From the NCBI RefSeq assembly GCF_902489465.1, contig NZ_CABTZZ010000002.1, positions 21,360 through 85,359 on the forward strand: DNA of 64,000 nt, in the 5' to 3' direction. The notes beneath the pieces are model-generated. The model saw only the letters and a program-made list of their open reading frames with translations. It searched no databases and was not told the origin of the DNA. The first letter of the stretch is position 1; every line of letters begins with the position of its first letter. The stretch comes from an uncultured Varibaculum sp. (GTDB taxonomy: Bacteria > Actinomycetota > Actinomycetes > Actinomycetales > Actinomycetaceae). Below are positions 1 to 6,919 of the stretch, in pieces. Position numbers and translations under genes: made by a program.

Positions 1-264
1 TTCCAGCTCTTTATAGGCAAGAGCGTGTGCGATTCCCGCACAAAAACCACCTGCCCCGCCGGTGTTTTCTGAAAGCTGTATTACTCGGTCAACTACCGGG
101 TGCTGTTGGGCAATACGTGCAGAATCATCAGTTGAAGCGTTATCAATCACGATTACCCGTTGGACTGGCCTGGTCTGCGCGGCGATTGCATCCAGACATT
201 CGCGAAGTAGTTTAGCGCGGTTATAAGCTACTACCACCGCAGATACCTGACGTTCTTCGCCCAT
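1..264 (-). CDS. Glycosyltransferase family 2, N-terminal part (cut by window edge)
   Basis: The first 88 codons of a GT-A fold (family 2) glycosyltransferase are visible; the rest lies beyond base 1. The reading shows the beta-strand ending in VVVAYNR, then VIVIDNASTDDS (the nucleotide-sugar binding D-N-A-S-T-D motif) and NTGGAGGF, the N-x-G-G-A-G-G pattern typical of galactofuranosyl- and rhamnosyltransferase-like GT2 enzymes of actinobacterial cell-wall glycan synthesis. The start at 264 is preferred over the ATG at 270 because AAAGGAG (273-279) then sits 8 bases upstream. A TATGAT -10-like hexamer lies at 294-299 on the minus strand, with no convincing -35. Acceptor and donor cannot be told from this fragment. 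Confidence 0.85.
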   Translation of the reverse strand, partial: MGEERQVSAVVVAYNRAKLLRECLDAIAAQTRPVQRVIVIDNASTDDSARIAQQHPVVDRVIQLSENTGGAGGFCAGIAHALAYKELE

Positions 265-394
265 TGCCATATCTCCTTTGGTTAGTTTTTTCCATCATAT
301 CTAAGCGGCGAAATACCCAAACAGCGATCGTCTAAATTATTTTCACTTGTGTCCTCCCCTACCCGCGGATCAAATACCACATCGCCTTCCCCGT

Positions 395-508
395 ACAAAA
401 ACACCCTCCATAGACAAAAACACCCTCCAGCGCCGGGAAAAAGACCCGAATCTAGCGGCTCCAACACAACTAGGGAGGGTCATCCTGTCGCTGGAGGGTG
501 ATTTCGTC
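395..508. repeat. 19-bp-period repeats, first facing pair (2 reverse + 2 forward copies)
   Basis: Two copies of ACAAAAACACCCTCCA start at 395 and 414, exactly 19 bases apart. Two copies in the opposite orientation (GGAGGGT followed by a pyrimidine-rich half ending in TGTC or CGTC) start at 474 and 493, again 19 bases apart. The reverse and forward copies can pair to form a stem (for example CCTCCAGCG at 424-432 with CGCTGGAGG at 489-497) enclosing about 56 bases. The block is upstream of the glycosyltransferase start and downstream of the fba terminator. No coding potential is seen. Confidence 0.85.
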
Positions 509-548
509 AGATATTAGGAAGAAAAGCGAGCAATTATGCCCGCCCAGG

Positions 549-756
549 ACAAAAGCACCCTCCAGGGACAAAAACACCCTCCAGCGCCAATAAAAACACG
601 TTCACCTAGCCCCCAAAACACAACCCCGGAGGACGGTCTTGTCCCCGGAGGGCGATTTCGTCGCGGGAAGGTGGTCTTGTCCCCGGAGGGCGGTTTCGTT
701 TCCGGAGGGTGGTTTTGTCCCCGGAGGGCGATTTCGTCGCGGGAGGGCGATTTTTT
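549..756. repeat. 19-bp-period repeats, second facing block (2 reverse + 7 forward tandem copies)
   Basis: Two reverse-orientation copies (ACAAAAGCACCCTCCA at 549 and ACAAAAACACCCTCCA at 568) are followed by seven uninterrupted 19-base forward units filling 624-756. The forward consensus is CCCCGGAGGGCGRTTTYGT; units 1, 3 and 7 are the most diverged. The period is not a multiple of three and adjacent units vary most at the two ends, so a protein-coding repeat is unlikely. There are no unique spacers between units, so it is not a CRISPR array. Function is unknown; candidates are clustered regulator-binding sites or a dispersed genomic repeat. Confidence 0.9.
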
Positions 757-785
757 CCGGTACTAAGTCTCGGTAATAAAATGCA

Positions 786-828
786 AGAAAAAAGGGTAGC
801 ACTGGCGGAAAATCCGCCAGTGCTACCC
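786..828 (-). terminator. Rho-independent terminator of fba
   Basis: A perfect 15-bp stem (794-808 with 814-828, GGGTAGCACTGGCGG and its complement) closes a 5-base A-rich loop. On the minus strand it is followed at once by a run of six T. It lies 34 bases after the fba stop codon. Confidence 0.93.
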
Positions 829-861
829 TGGAATCTTTAGGTAACTAGCTAAACAGCAAAG

Positions 862-1884
862 TTACTTCATCTTGGTGCCGACCGAGCCGAGGCGTTCACA
901 AGCCTCAACTACGCGCGCCGCCATACCGGCTTCGGCAGCTTTGCCCCAAGAACGCGGGTCGTACTGCTTCTTGTTGCCGACCTCGCCATCAATCTTCAGA
1001 ACCCCGTCGTAGTTCTTCATCATCCAGTCAGCTACCGGACGGCTGAAGGCATACTGGGTATCGGTATCTACGTTCATCTTGATAACACCGTTGCGAACCG
1101 CAGTAGCGATCTCCTCGGCACTAGATCCAGAGCCACCATGCATTACCAGGTCGAACGGCATTTCTTTACCGACTTTAGCTCCGACCTCTTTCTGAATATC
1201 GCCTAGGATTTCTGGGCGCAGTTTAACGTGACCGGGCTTGTAAACGCCGTGTACGTTCCCGAAGGTCAAAGCGGTAATGTAACGACCCTTCTCACCCAAA
1301 CCTAGAGCTTCAATAGTCTTTAGACCATCTTCAGCAGTGGTGTACAGCTTTTCGTTGATTTCCCCAACAACGCCGTCTTCTTCGCCACCGACAACCCCGA
1401 TTTCAACCTCCAGGATGGTGTTGGCTTTAACTGATAGCTCTAGCATTTCCTTAGCGATTTCCAGGTTCTCATCTAGCGGTACTGCCGAGCCATCCCACAT
1501 ATGAGACTGGAAGAAAGGCAGACGCCCAGCCTTTACTTCTTCAGCTTCCATTTCCATTAGCGGACGGATCCAACCGTCAATTTTCTCTTTCGAGCAGTGG
1601 TCAGTATGCAGCGCCACGGTAACGTTGTAGCCCTTGGCGATTTCACGAGCATAAGCGGCCATGGCCAGGGAACCAGCTACCCGGTCATTCACAGTGGAAC
1701 CTGACCAGAAATCCGCGCCACCGGAGGATACCTGGATGATGCCATCAGATTCAGCTTCCGCAAAACCACGAATCGCGGCGGTTAGCGTTTGGGAAGAAGT
1801 AACGTTAATCGCGGGATAGGCGAATTTGCCTTCCTTAGCACGGTTAAGCATTTCGTTATAAACATCAGGGGTTGCGATTGGCAC
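862..1884 (-). CDS. fba: Class II fructose-bisphosphate aldolase
   Basis: This enzyme cleaves fructose 1,6-bisphosphate to dihydroxyacetone phosphate and glyceraldehyde 3-phosphate in glycolysis and runs in reverse in gluconeogenesis. The 340-residue protein has the class II zinc site HTDHC (His93, Asp95, His96), FQSHMWDGSA, the second zinc ligand region EVEIGVVGGEEDGV, GNVHGVYKPG, and the phosphate/substrate loop HGGSGSS with KMNVDTDTQYAF near the C terminus. Translation starts at a GTG with a strong AAAAGGAGGG site 5 bases upstream. The gene is monocistronic, with its own terminator. It is separate from the pgi-pfk cluster elsewhere in the window. Confidence 0.97.
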   Translation of the reverse strand: MPIATPDVYNEMLNRAKEGKFAYPAINVTSSQTLTAAIRGFAEAESDGIIQVSSGGADFWSGSTVNDRVAGSLAMAAYAREIAKGYNVTVALHTDHCSKEKIDGWIRPLMEMEAEEVKAGRLPFFQSHMWDGSAVPLDENLEIAKEMLELSVKANTILEVEIGVVGGEEDGVVGEINEKLYTTAEDGLKTIEALGLGEKGRYITALTFGNVHGVYKPGHVKLRPEILGDIQKEVGAKVGKEMPFDLVMHGGSGSSAEEIATAVRNGVIKMNVDTDTQYAFSRPVADWMMKNYDGVLKIDGEVGNKKQYDPRSWGKAAEAGMAARVVEACERLGSVGTKMK

Positions 1885-1939
1885 TGTGGCCCTCCTTTTC
1901 TAAAGTTCTTACGGGTCTCATTCTCTCACAAGGTAAAGC

Positions 1940-2569
1940 TTACTGCAGGGTCTTGTGTCCCACGGTTTTGTTATGTTGAATCACCCACGCCCACATGGCA
2001 ACGGCGGCAGCTGCTCCTACATTGATAGAACGGGTAGAACCATACTGGGTAATCTCGTAAACTGCCGCGCATTCCGCAATCATTTCTGGACTCAAACCGT
2101 TCGCCTCAGAGCCAAAAACCAGGCAACAGCTCTGCGGTAAAACTGCGCCCTCTAGAGGCTGAGAACACTCAACATTGTCAATCCCAATCAGGGTAATCCC
2201 GCTCTGCCGCGCCCAATGCGCAAAAGAAGAAGCGTCTGGGAAATGGTCTACATGCTGGTAGCGGTCAGTTACCATCGCACCGCGTTTATTCCAGCGGTGT
2301 ACCCCCACAATATGTACCGAGTTTGCGCCAAACGCGTTAGCAGAACGCACAATGGATCCGATATTGAAATCATGGTCGAGGTTTTCGATAGCCACCTGAA
2401 ACGGGAAACGTTCACTATCTAGGAAATCGCGAATAGCATCCCGCCGCCAATAGCGGAAACGATCTTCCACATTCCGGCGGTCGCCTCCCGCCAGCAAATC
2501 AGGATCCCAATGATCGCCCTCTGGCCAGTTTTCCGGGCCTCCCGGCCATGGACCAACTCCGTTACCCAT
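1940..2569 (-). CDS. SpoU/TrmH-family RNA 2'-O-ribose methyltransferase
   Basis: This is a predicted SAM-dependent 2'-O-methyltransferase of tRNA or rRNA with the SPOUT trefoil-knot fold. The three SpoU motifs are visible in order: NIGSIVRSANAFG (motif 1, with the catalytic Arg), FGSEANGLS (motif 2) and QYGSTRSINVGAAAAVAMW (motif 3). At 209 residues it has an N-terminal extension of about 55 residues before the catalytic domain. It begins three bases after the stop of the upstream SDR gene, so it is probably translationally coupled as the last gene of a pyrE-SDR-methyltransferase operon. The exact RNA target cannot be read from the sequence. Confidence 0.9.
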   Translation of the reverse strand: MGNGVGPWPGGPENWPEGDHWDPDLLAGGDRRNVEDRFRYWRRDAIRDFLDSERFPFQVAIENLDHDFNIGSIVRSANAFGANSVHIVGVHRWNKRGAMVTDRYQHVDHFPDASSFAHWARQSGITLIGIDNVECSQPLEGAVLPQSCCLVFGSEANGLSPEMIAECAAVYEITQYGSTRSINVGAAAAVAMWAWVIQHNKTVGHKTLQ

Positions 2570-2572
2570 ACC

Positions 2573-3346
2573 CTAGACCCGGAAACGGTCACGCTGGAGG
2601 TAACCGGTAAACCGGCACACCAGGGAGCGGGGTGCTTTCCAAGTCAAGAAATCCATAACCTTATAAATCACGGAAGGCACCGAGATTACCTTGCCCCGCG
2701 CCAAGTCATTCAAAGCCTGTTCCACCACGTATTCCGGGGTTAGCCGGGCAATAGTGGGCACGTCCTCGATTTTGGTAGTGATTTTACTGAAGAAGCCGGT
2801 ATCGGTAGTGCCGGGTTTCAGCGCCATTACCTGTACTCCGCTGCCGCGCAGTTCCTCGGCGAGGGCGCAACTAAAGATTTCTACCCAGGTCTTATGGGCA
2901 GCGTAGGTTCCCATCGCCGTTCCAGATGCTACCGAGGACACATTCAAAATTGCACCCCGTCCGCGCCGGCGCATCCGAGAGGCCGCGGTTTGTGACAGCA
3001 GCATTACCGCCCTCACCATCACGTTTAGCCCCCGTACCTGTTGGGAGGCCGATCCGTCCACAAAATCTTCTGCCAGGGCGAAACCAGCGTTATTAACCAG
3101 CAGCGAAATCGGGCGTTCGGAGGCAGCCAAGCGGCGCGCAACCGCTTTTAGCCCCGGTTGGGTAGCCAAGTCTGCGGGTAAAACCTCACAGGTAACCCCA
3201 TAGTAATTCTCGATGCGTTGCGCCTCGGTCACCAAAACATTTTCCCGACGGGCAACCATCACCACATTGTGTCCGCGCCCTGCCAACTGGTTACAAAACT
3301 CTAGCCCTAGCCCACTGGAAGCCCCAGTTACTAAAACCCATGACAT
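2573..3346 (-). CDS. Short-chain dehydrogenase/reductase (SDR)
   Basis: A 257-residue classical SDR with the Rossmann cofactor motif TGASSGLG at residues 7-14, NNAG at 85-88, the catalytic Ser in NVSSVASG (about 137) and the catalytic pair Tyr148-x3-Lys152 (YAAHK). The basic pair in VARRE after strand 2 suggests NADP(H) preference, which is an inference. Substrate is unknown; the closest general grouping is DltE/YqjQ-like SDRs. It starts 2 bases after the pyrE stop, and its GGGGGATT ribosome site lies in the pyrE end. Confidence 0.9.
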   Translation of the reverse strand: MSWVLVTGASSGLGLEFCNQLAGRGHNVVMVARRENVLVTEAQRIENYYGVTCEVLPADLATQPGLKAVARRLAASERPISLLVNNAGFALAEDFVDGSASQQVRGLNVMVRAVMLLSQTAASRMRRRGRGAILNVSSVASGTAMGTYAAHKTWVEIFSCALAEELRGSGVQVMALKPGTTDTGFFSKITTKIEDVPTIARLTPEYVVEQALNDLARGKVISVPSVIYKVMDFLTWKAPRSLVCRFTGYLQRDRFRV

Positions 3347-3348
3347 CT

Positions 3349-3924
3349 TTAATCCCCCTCGATTCCTAAATCTGCCAAATCTAGTGCCGCCAGATATTTC
3401 CAGCCAGCCTGATTAACCTTTTGCTTCGCTACATCACCACGGTCTACCACTACCGCTACGCAGAGTACTTTGGCGCCTGCTTTTTCTGCCGCCTGGGCTG
3501 CTTGAATAGGCGAGCCGCCGGTGGTGGAAGTATCTTCCACGATTATCACCTGTTTGCCCGCAATATCTGGGCCTTCAATCTGACGCCCCATGCCGTGATC
3601 TTTAACTTCTTTACGAACCACAAACGCGTCGATATCGAGCCCGCGCGAAGCCGCCGCTTGCATAATCGCGAAAGCTACCGGATCGGCTCCCATCGTCAGC
3701 CCGCCGACTGCGTCAATATCCTCTGGCAGAAAGCCTGCTTCTTCTAACAGGTCAAGCAGCACATGCCCAATTAGCACCGAAGCCTCATGATGCAGAGTTG
3801 AACGCCGCAAATCAATATAGAATGAGGATTTTTTACCACTGGCCAGCGTGAAATCGCCGTATTTAACAGATAGCTCTTTGATTAAGGAAACCAAACGAGC
3901 CTTTTGAGAATCATTAGCGGTCAT
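3349..3924 (-). CDS. pyrE: Orotate phosphoribosyltransferase
   Basis: PyrE converts orotate and PRPP to OMP in pyrimidine synthesis. The protein has SLIKELSVKYGDFTLASGKKSSFYIDLR at its N terminus and the PRPP-binding loop VIIVEDTSTTGGSP. The open frame extends to 3978, but the start at 3924 (MTANDSQKARL) matches the usual N terminus, gives 191 residues, and avoids overlap with the divergent xth. There is no Shine-Dalgarno sequence there; a minus-strand TAAACT (3932-3937) ends 7 bases before the ATG, so the transcript is probably leaderless. It leads a three-gene operon. Confidence 0.93.
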   Translation of the reverse strand: MTANDSQKARLVSLIKELSVKYGDFTLASGKKSSFYIDLRRSTLHHEASVLIGHVLLDLLEEAGFLPEDIDAVGGLTMGADPVAFAIMQAAASRGLDIDAFVVRKEVKDHGMGRQIEGPDIAGKQVIIVEDTSTTGGSPIQAAQAAEKAGAKVLCVAVVVDRGDVAKQKVNQAGWKYLAALDLADLGIEGD

Positions 3925-3965
3925 GACATTCAGTTTATCGGTTTTGTTACCGATATGGTTAGCAC

Positions 3966-4766
3966 ATGAGGATTGCAACTTGGAACGTTAATTCGATTCG
4001 CGCCCGATATGAGCGGGTGAGCGCATTTTTAGAGCGGGAAAACATTGATGTTTTGGCGATGCAGGAAACCAAATGTCGCCCCGCGCAGTTTCCTGCTGAA
4101 CCTTTCACCGCTGCCGGATACCAGGTCGCAGTGCATGGAGCGAACCAGTGGAATGGGGTGGCGATTATTTCTCGGGTGGGTCTAGAGGACGTGCAGCGAG
4201 ATTTTCCCGGGCAACCAGCCTACGCTAACCCCGGGAAAGAACCGGTAGTGGAGCCGCGCGCAATCAGCGCCACTTGTGGCGGGCTGCAAGTTTTTTCCCT
4301 CTATGTCCCCAATGGGCGGGAGCTTGCTCACCCTCACTACCGCTATAAGCTCTCCTGGCTAGCGCGGCTCCGCGAACACGCATCCTCGCTGTTAGAGGGG
4401 GATTCCCAGGCGGAAATAGCGCTGATGGGAGACTGGAATATCGCCCCCTTTGACCAGGACGTGTGGGATTTGGAAGTGTTTGCAGGCGCCACCCACGTGT
4501 CTGCACCCGAGCGGGAGGCTTTCTTCGCTTTCGAGGATGCCGGATTTACCGAAGTTACCCGTGACCTGTTTGATCAGTACACCTATTGGGACTATAAACA
4601 GCTGCGGTTCCCTCGAAATGAAGGAATGCGGATTGATTTTGCCTATTGCTCCCCTGCCCTGGCAAAACGGGTCACGGGAGCGCAGTCTTTGCGCGAGGAA
4701 CGCAAAGGCAAAGGGGCATCTGACCACGTACCGGTGATTTTAGAGGTGGCTCCTAAGAACCATTAA
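3966..4766 (+). CDS. xth: Exodeoxyribonuclease III (AP endonuclease, Xth/ExoA)
   Basis: A base-excision repair enzyme that cuts at abasic sites and trims 3' ends. The 266-residue protein has the full exonuclease-endonuclease-phosphatase signature: RIATWNVNSIRAR at the start, QETKCR with the metal-binding Glu, NGRELAHPHYRYKLSWL, GDWNIAPFDQDVWD and the C-terminal catalytic SDHVPV. TATGGT at 3954-3959 ends 6 bases before the ATG with no ribosome-binding site, suggesting a leaderless mRNA divergent from pyrE. Its last 4 bases overlap the end of the convergent hydrolase gene. Confidence 0.96.
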   Translation: MRIATWNVNSIRARYERVSAFLERENIDVLAMQETKCRPAQFPAEPFTAAGYQVAVHGANQWNGVAIISRVGLEDVQRDFPGQPAYANPGKEPVVEPRAISATCGGLQVFSLYVPNGRELAHPHYRYKLSWLARLREHASSLLEGDSQAEIALMGDWNIAPFDQDVWDLEVFAGATHVSAPEREAFFAFEDAGFTEVTRDLFDQYTYWDYKQLRFPRNEGMRIDFAYCSPALAKRVTGAQSLREERKGKGASDHVPVILEVAPKNH

Positions 4767-5626
4767 GCGGCTTGGGCTACTTCCCGCAGGGCACGGTTTA
4801 ATTTCGGCCATAGCTGCTTGTGGAGGGCGCAGAAAGGCTCTTGCCCTAAAAAGACCGCTCCTAGGTTCGCTAGAGGATCAATCCACAAAAATGAACCGGA
4901 TTGCCCAAAATGGCCGTAAGTTTGCTCACTGGAATCAGGAAGCGTCCAGTGCGGATCTTTGGCGGCGCGGATTTCGCATCCTAATCCCCAGGCATTGTCG
5001 CGGTGAAAGCCGTAGCCGGGCACCACTCCCGGAAGCTGCATCCCATCACTACCTGACCAGGCAGCAAACAGCTTTGGGGAGAGGAAACGCGGACAGGCGG
5101 CCTCGAAAGCAAACGCCAAGAGTTCCCGCAGGCTTCCGTACATTCCCCAGGCGGGCGATCCCTTCAGCTGGCGTTTTATTCCCAGGGGTGAAAACACCAT
5201 TTCTTGCGCCCAGACAGTAAAAGGAATCCCGGAGCGCTGGCTGAGTAGTTCGCCAAGAATCTCATACCCGGAATTGGAATACACCCGGCGGCTACCGGGG
5301 GCACGGGTAAACTCCCGTTTTTCATGACCCAGGCCGGCCCGGTGCGCCAGCAGGTCAGCGACATTTACCGGGCGGGGCTCGCTAACTCCTGGTAGCTGTG
5401 GCAGGGGCTCGCTAAGATCGAGGACTCCGTTTTCTACTGCCCCCAAAATAGTGCGGGAAGTTAGCAGCTTAGTGACCGACATCCAAGGATAAACTTTATC
5501 CTGGTCACCCCAGCTTCCAAGTAGCTGACAGCTCCCTGGCAAAGATGCAGATTCATAGGAAAAAAGCGCGCAGGAAACCGGAAAAGGAAATTGCGCTAGC
5601 ACCGCAGCTACTGGATCAGAAGCCAT
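4763..5626 (-). CDS. Serine hydrolase of the beta-lactamase (class C/EstB-like) family
   Basis: This 287-residue protein belongs to the penicillin-binding-protein-like serine hydrolases. The nucleophile motif S-V-T-K is at residues 50-53, the second motif Y-S-N at 116-118, and HFGQSG at 239-244 replaces the K-T-G box, as in esterase-like members. No signal peptide is seen, so a cytoplasmic esterase or peptidase role is more likely than antibiotic resistance. It follows the TetR-type regulator by 12 bases and is probably co-transcribed with it. Substrate is unknown. Confidence 0.85.
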   Translation of the reverse strand: MASDPVAAVLAQFPFPVSCALFSYESASLPGSCQLLGSWGDQDKVYPWMSVTKLLTSRTILGAVENGVLDLSEPLPQLPGVSEPRPVNVADLLAHRAGLGHEKREFTRAPGSRRVYSNSGYEILGELLSQRSGIPFTVWAQEMVFSPLGIKRQLKGSPAWGMYGSLRELLAFAFEAACPRFLSPKLFAAWSGSDGMQLPGVVPGYGFHRDNAWGLGCEIRAAKDPHWTLPDSSEQTYGHFGQSGSFLWIDPLANLGAVFLGQEPFCALHKQLWPKLNRALREVAQAA

Positions 5627-5638
5627 CCGGGATAGTTC

Positions 5639-6634
5639 CTAGAAGGGGCGAGCTGCCATAACTGCGGTAAGTGCCGCCACCGCTTCACGCGGCACGACGC
5701 CAACATCCGCCAAGGTGTTGTATTCCTCGGTTTCGAGAACGCTGTTGATAACCAAGCGCCCCAGCAAGTCGATACTGAGAGCCTGGTTTTCTTGTGCGTA
5801 CTCCAGGTCGTTGGCATTCAGGATGCCGGAACGAACAATCTTGTCCAGGATGTCTTCGGGCACGTCCGAAAGACCGTATTTCTCCATTTCTTGGGAGGAA
5901 AGGCTGATGTATCCCTTTTCCAACAAATCTTCCAAGGTAAACCCAGTCACCTGTTCGATTGCAGCCATTGCCGAGGGGGTAGCAAAACCGCTGGACATGA
6001 TGGCACGGAGCGCCTTGGGGTTGGAAAGATCGACCTGATTAATAATCAAGTTAGTGAGGGAACCGACCACATCTACCCCGTCCCTGTTGTAGAGCCACTG
6101 GATATGCAGGCCGTACCATTCGGCCAGAAGGGAATGCGCCAGTGTCTTCGGATCGGCATCTTTGTTAATCAGATCGTCTGTTTGTAGCTGACTAAATGCA
6201 CTAGTCAGCACACTTTGCAATCCTTCAAACCGGGCTGCGAAGTGGTCATGGGCGGGGTGTACCTCGTTAGAGGCTTCCACCGAAAGCATGCACTCCATTT
6301 CCACGATCGTGGGGTTAGAGCTAAGTTCTGTAGAAAGTTCAGTGAAGGCGTTGAACACTCCGAAAGGCTGCATATGCCGCATAGCCTGCACGTCGAAGTT
6401 AGAGCGATCCTCGTAGCGTTCAATAACCGCCATGAGTAGGGCTTCTTTGGAGGGGAAGTGATAGATGACCCCCGGGTGGGAAATACCAACACGGCGAGCC
6501 ACATCGCGCATAGATAAGCCGTGGTAGCCAACTTCCGCAATCATGTCTACGGTTGCGTCAAGTATGGCTTCGCGTCGAGCTACGCCACCGGCGTAAGGCC
6601 CACGCTCCCCGCTCTTGTGTGCTGGTTTGGGCAC
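5639..6634 (-). CDS. TetR-family transcriptional regulator with long C-terminal extension
   Basis: Residues 15-65 form a TetR helix-turn-helix (RREAILDATVDMIAEVGYHG, then SMRDVARRVGISHPGVIYHF, SKEALL). A ligand-binding helical part follows to about residue 200. The protein then continues for about 130 residues (ATPSAMAAIEQVTGFTLEDL and onwards), which is unusual because most TetR proteins end near 200 residues. The tail is helical and acidic, with no motif I recognise. Translation starts at a GTG 8 bases after GGGAGGGGG. The hydrolase gene downstream is its likely operon partner and possibly its target. Confidence 0.88.
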   Translation of the reverse strand: MPKPAHKSGERGPYAGGVARREAILDATVDMIAEVGYHGLSMRDVARRVGISHPGVIYHFPSKEALLMAVIERYEDRSNFDVQAMRHMQPFGVFNAFTELSTELSSNPTIVEMECMLSVEASNEVHPAHDHFAARFEGLQSVLTSAFSQLQTDDLINKDADPKTLAHSLLAEWYGLHIQWLYNRDGVDVVGSLTNLIINQVDLSNPKALRAIMSSGFATPSAMAAIEQVTGFTLEDLLEKGYISLSSQEMEKYGLSDVPEDILDKIVRSGILNANDLEYAQENQALSIDLLGRLVINSVLETEEYNTLADVGVVPREAVAALTAVMAARPF

Positions 6635-6865
6635 CTGGGCATCCCCCTCCCTTTTGCCTACCGCCTATTATCTTTTCTATATCTGGGCACAAAAAACCCA
6701 AGCTCTAACTAGGATACAGTTTTTCCCCTCAAACCACCTAACAAATCGACTAGATTTCGTAAGCGAATTACATAAACGAAGATCACATTAAGAGTTTATT
6801 TACTTATTCTAATAAAAGCACCCACACATCTCATGCGATCGCCAGTTATTAGTAAAGAAAACGCA
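6635..6865. other. Intergenic stretch before the TetR-type gene
   Basis: This AT-rich stretch separates the TetR start from the clpB terminator. It should carry the TetR-gene promoter, but I see no clear -35/-10 pair or palindrome that would serve as its operator. Confidence 0.4.
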
Positions 6866-6904
6866 AAAAGTAGCGCCGAGAACCTTCGACCCCGGCGCCA
6901 CTTT
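6866..6904 (-). terminator. Rho-independent terminator of clpB
   Basis: A 12-bp stem with one G-U wobble (AAAGTGGCGCCG with CGGCGCTACTTT on the minus strand) and an AT-mixed loop is followed by a run of five T. It lies just downstream of the clpB stop. Confidence 0.85.
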
Positions 6905-6919
6905 GCTGACGCTATGTCA

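Noticed and set aside
549..756. Possible CRISPR array
   Set aside because: Units are directly adjacent with no unique spacers, the unit is only 19 bp, both orientations occur, and no cas gene is near.
536..766. 76-codon open frame across the 19-bp repeat array on the plus strand
   Set aside because: The 19-bp period shifts frame between units, the peptide is repetitive and biased, and there is no ribosome-binding site. The open frame is a by-product of the repeat.
4763..5626. Antibiotic-resistance beta-lactamase
   Set aside because: No signal peptide, HFGQSG in place of K-T-G, and a position next to a regulator point to an esterase or peptidase-like enzyme.
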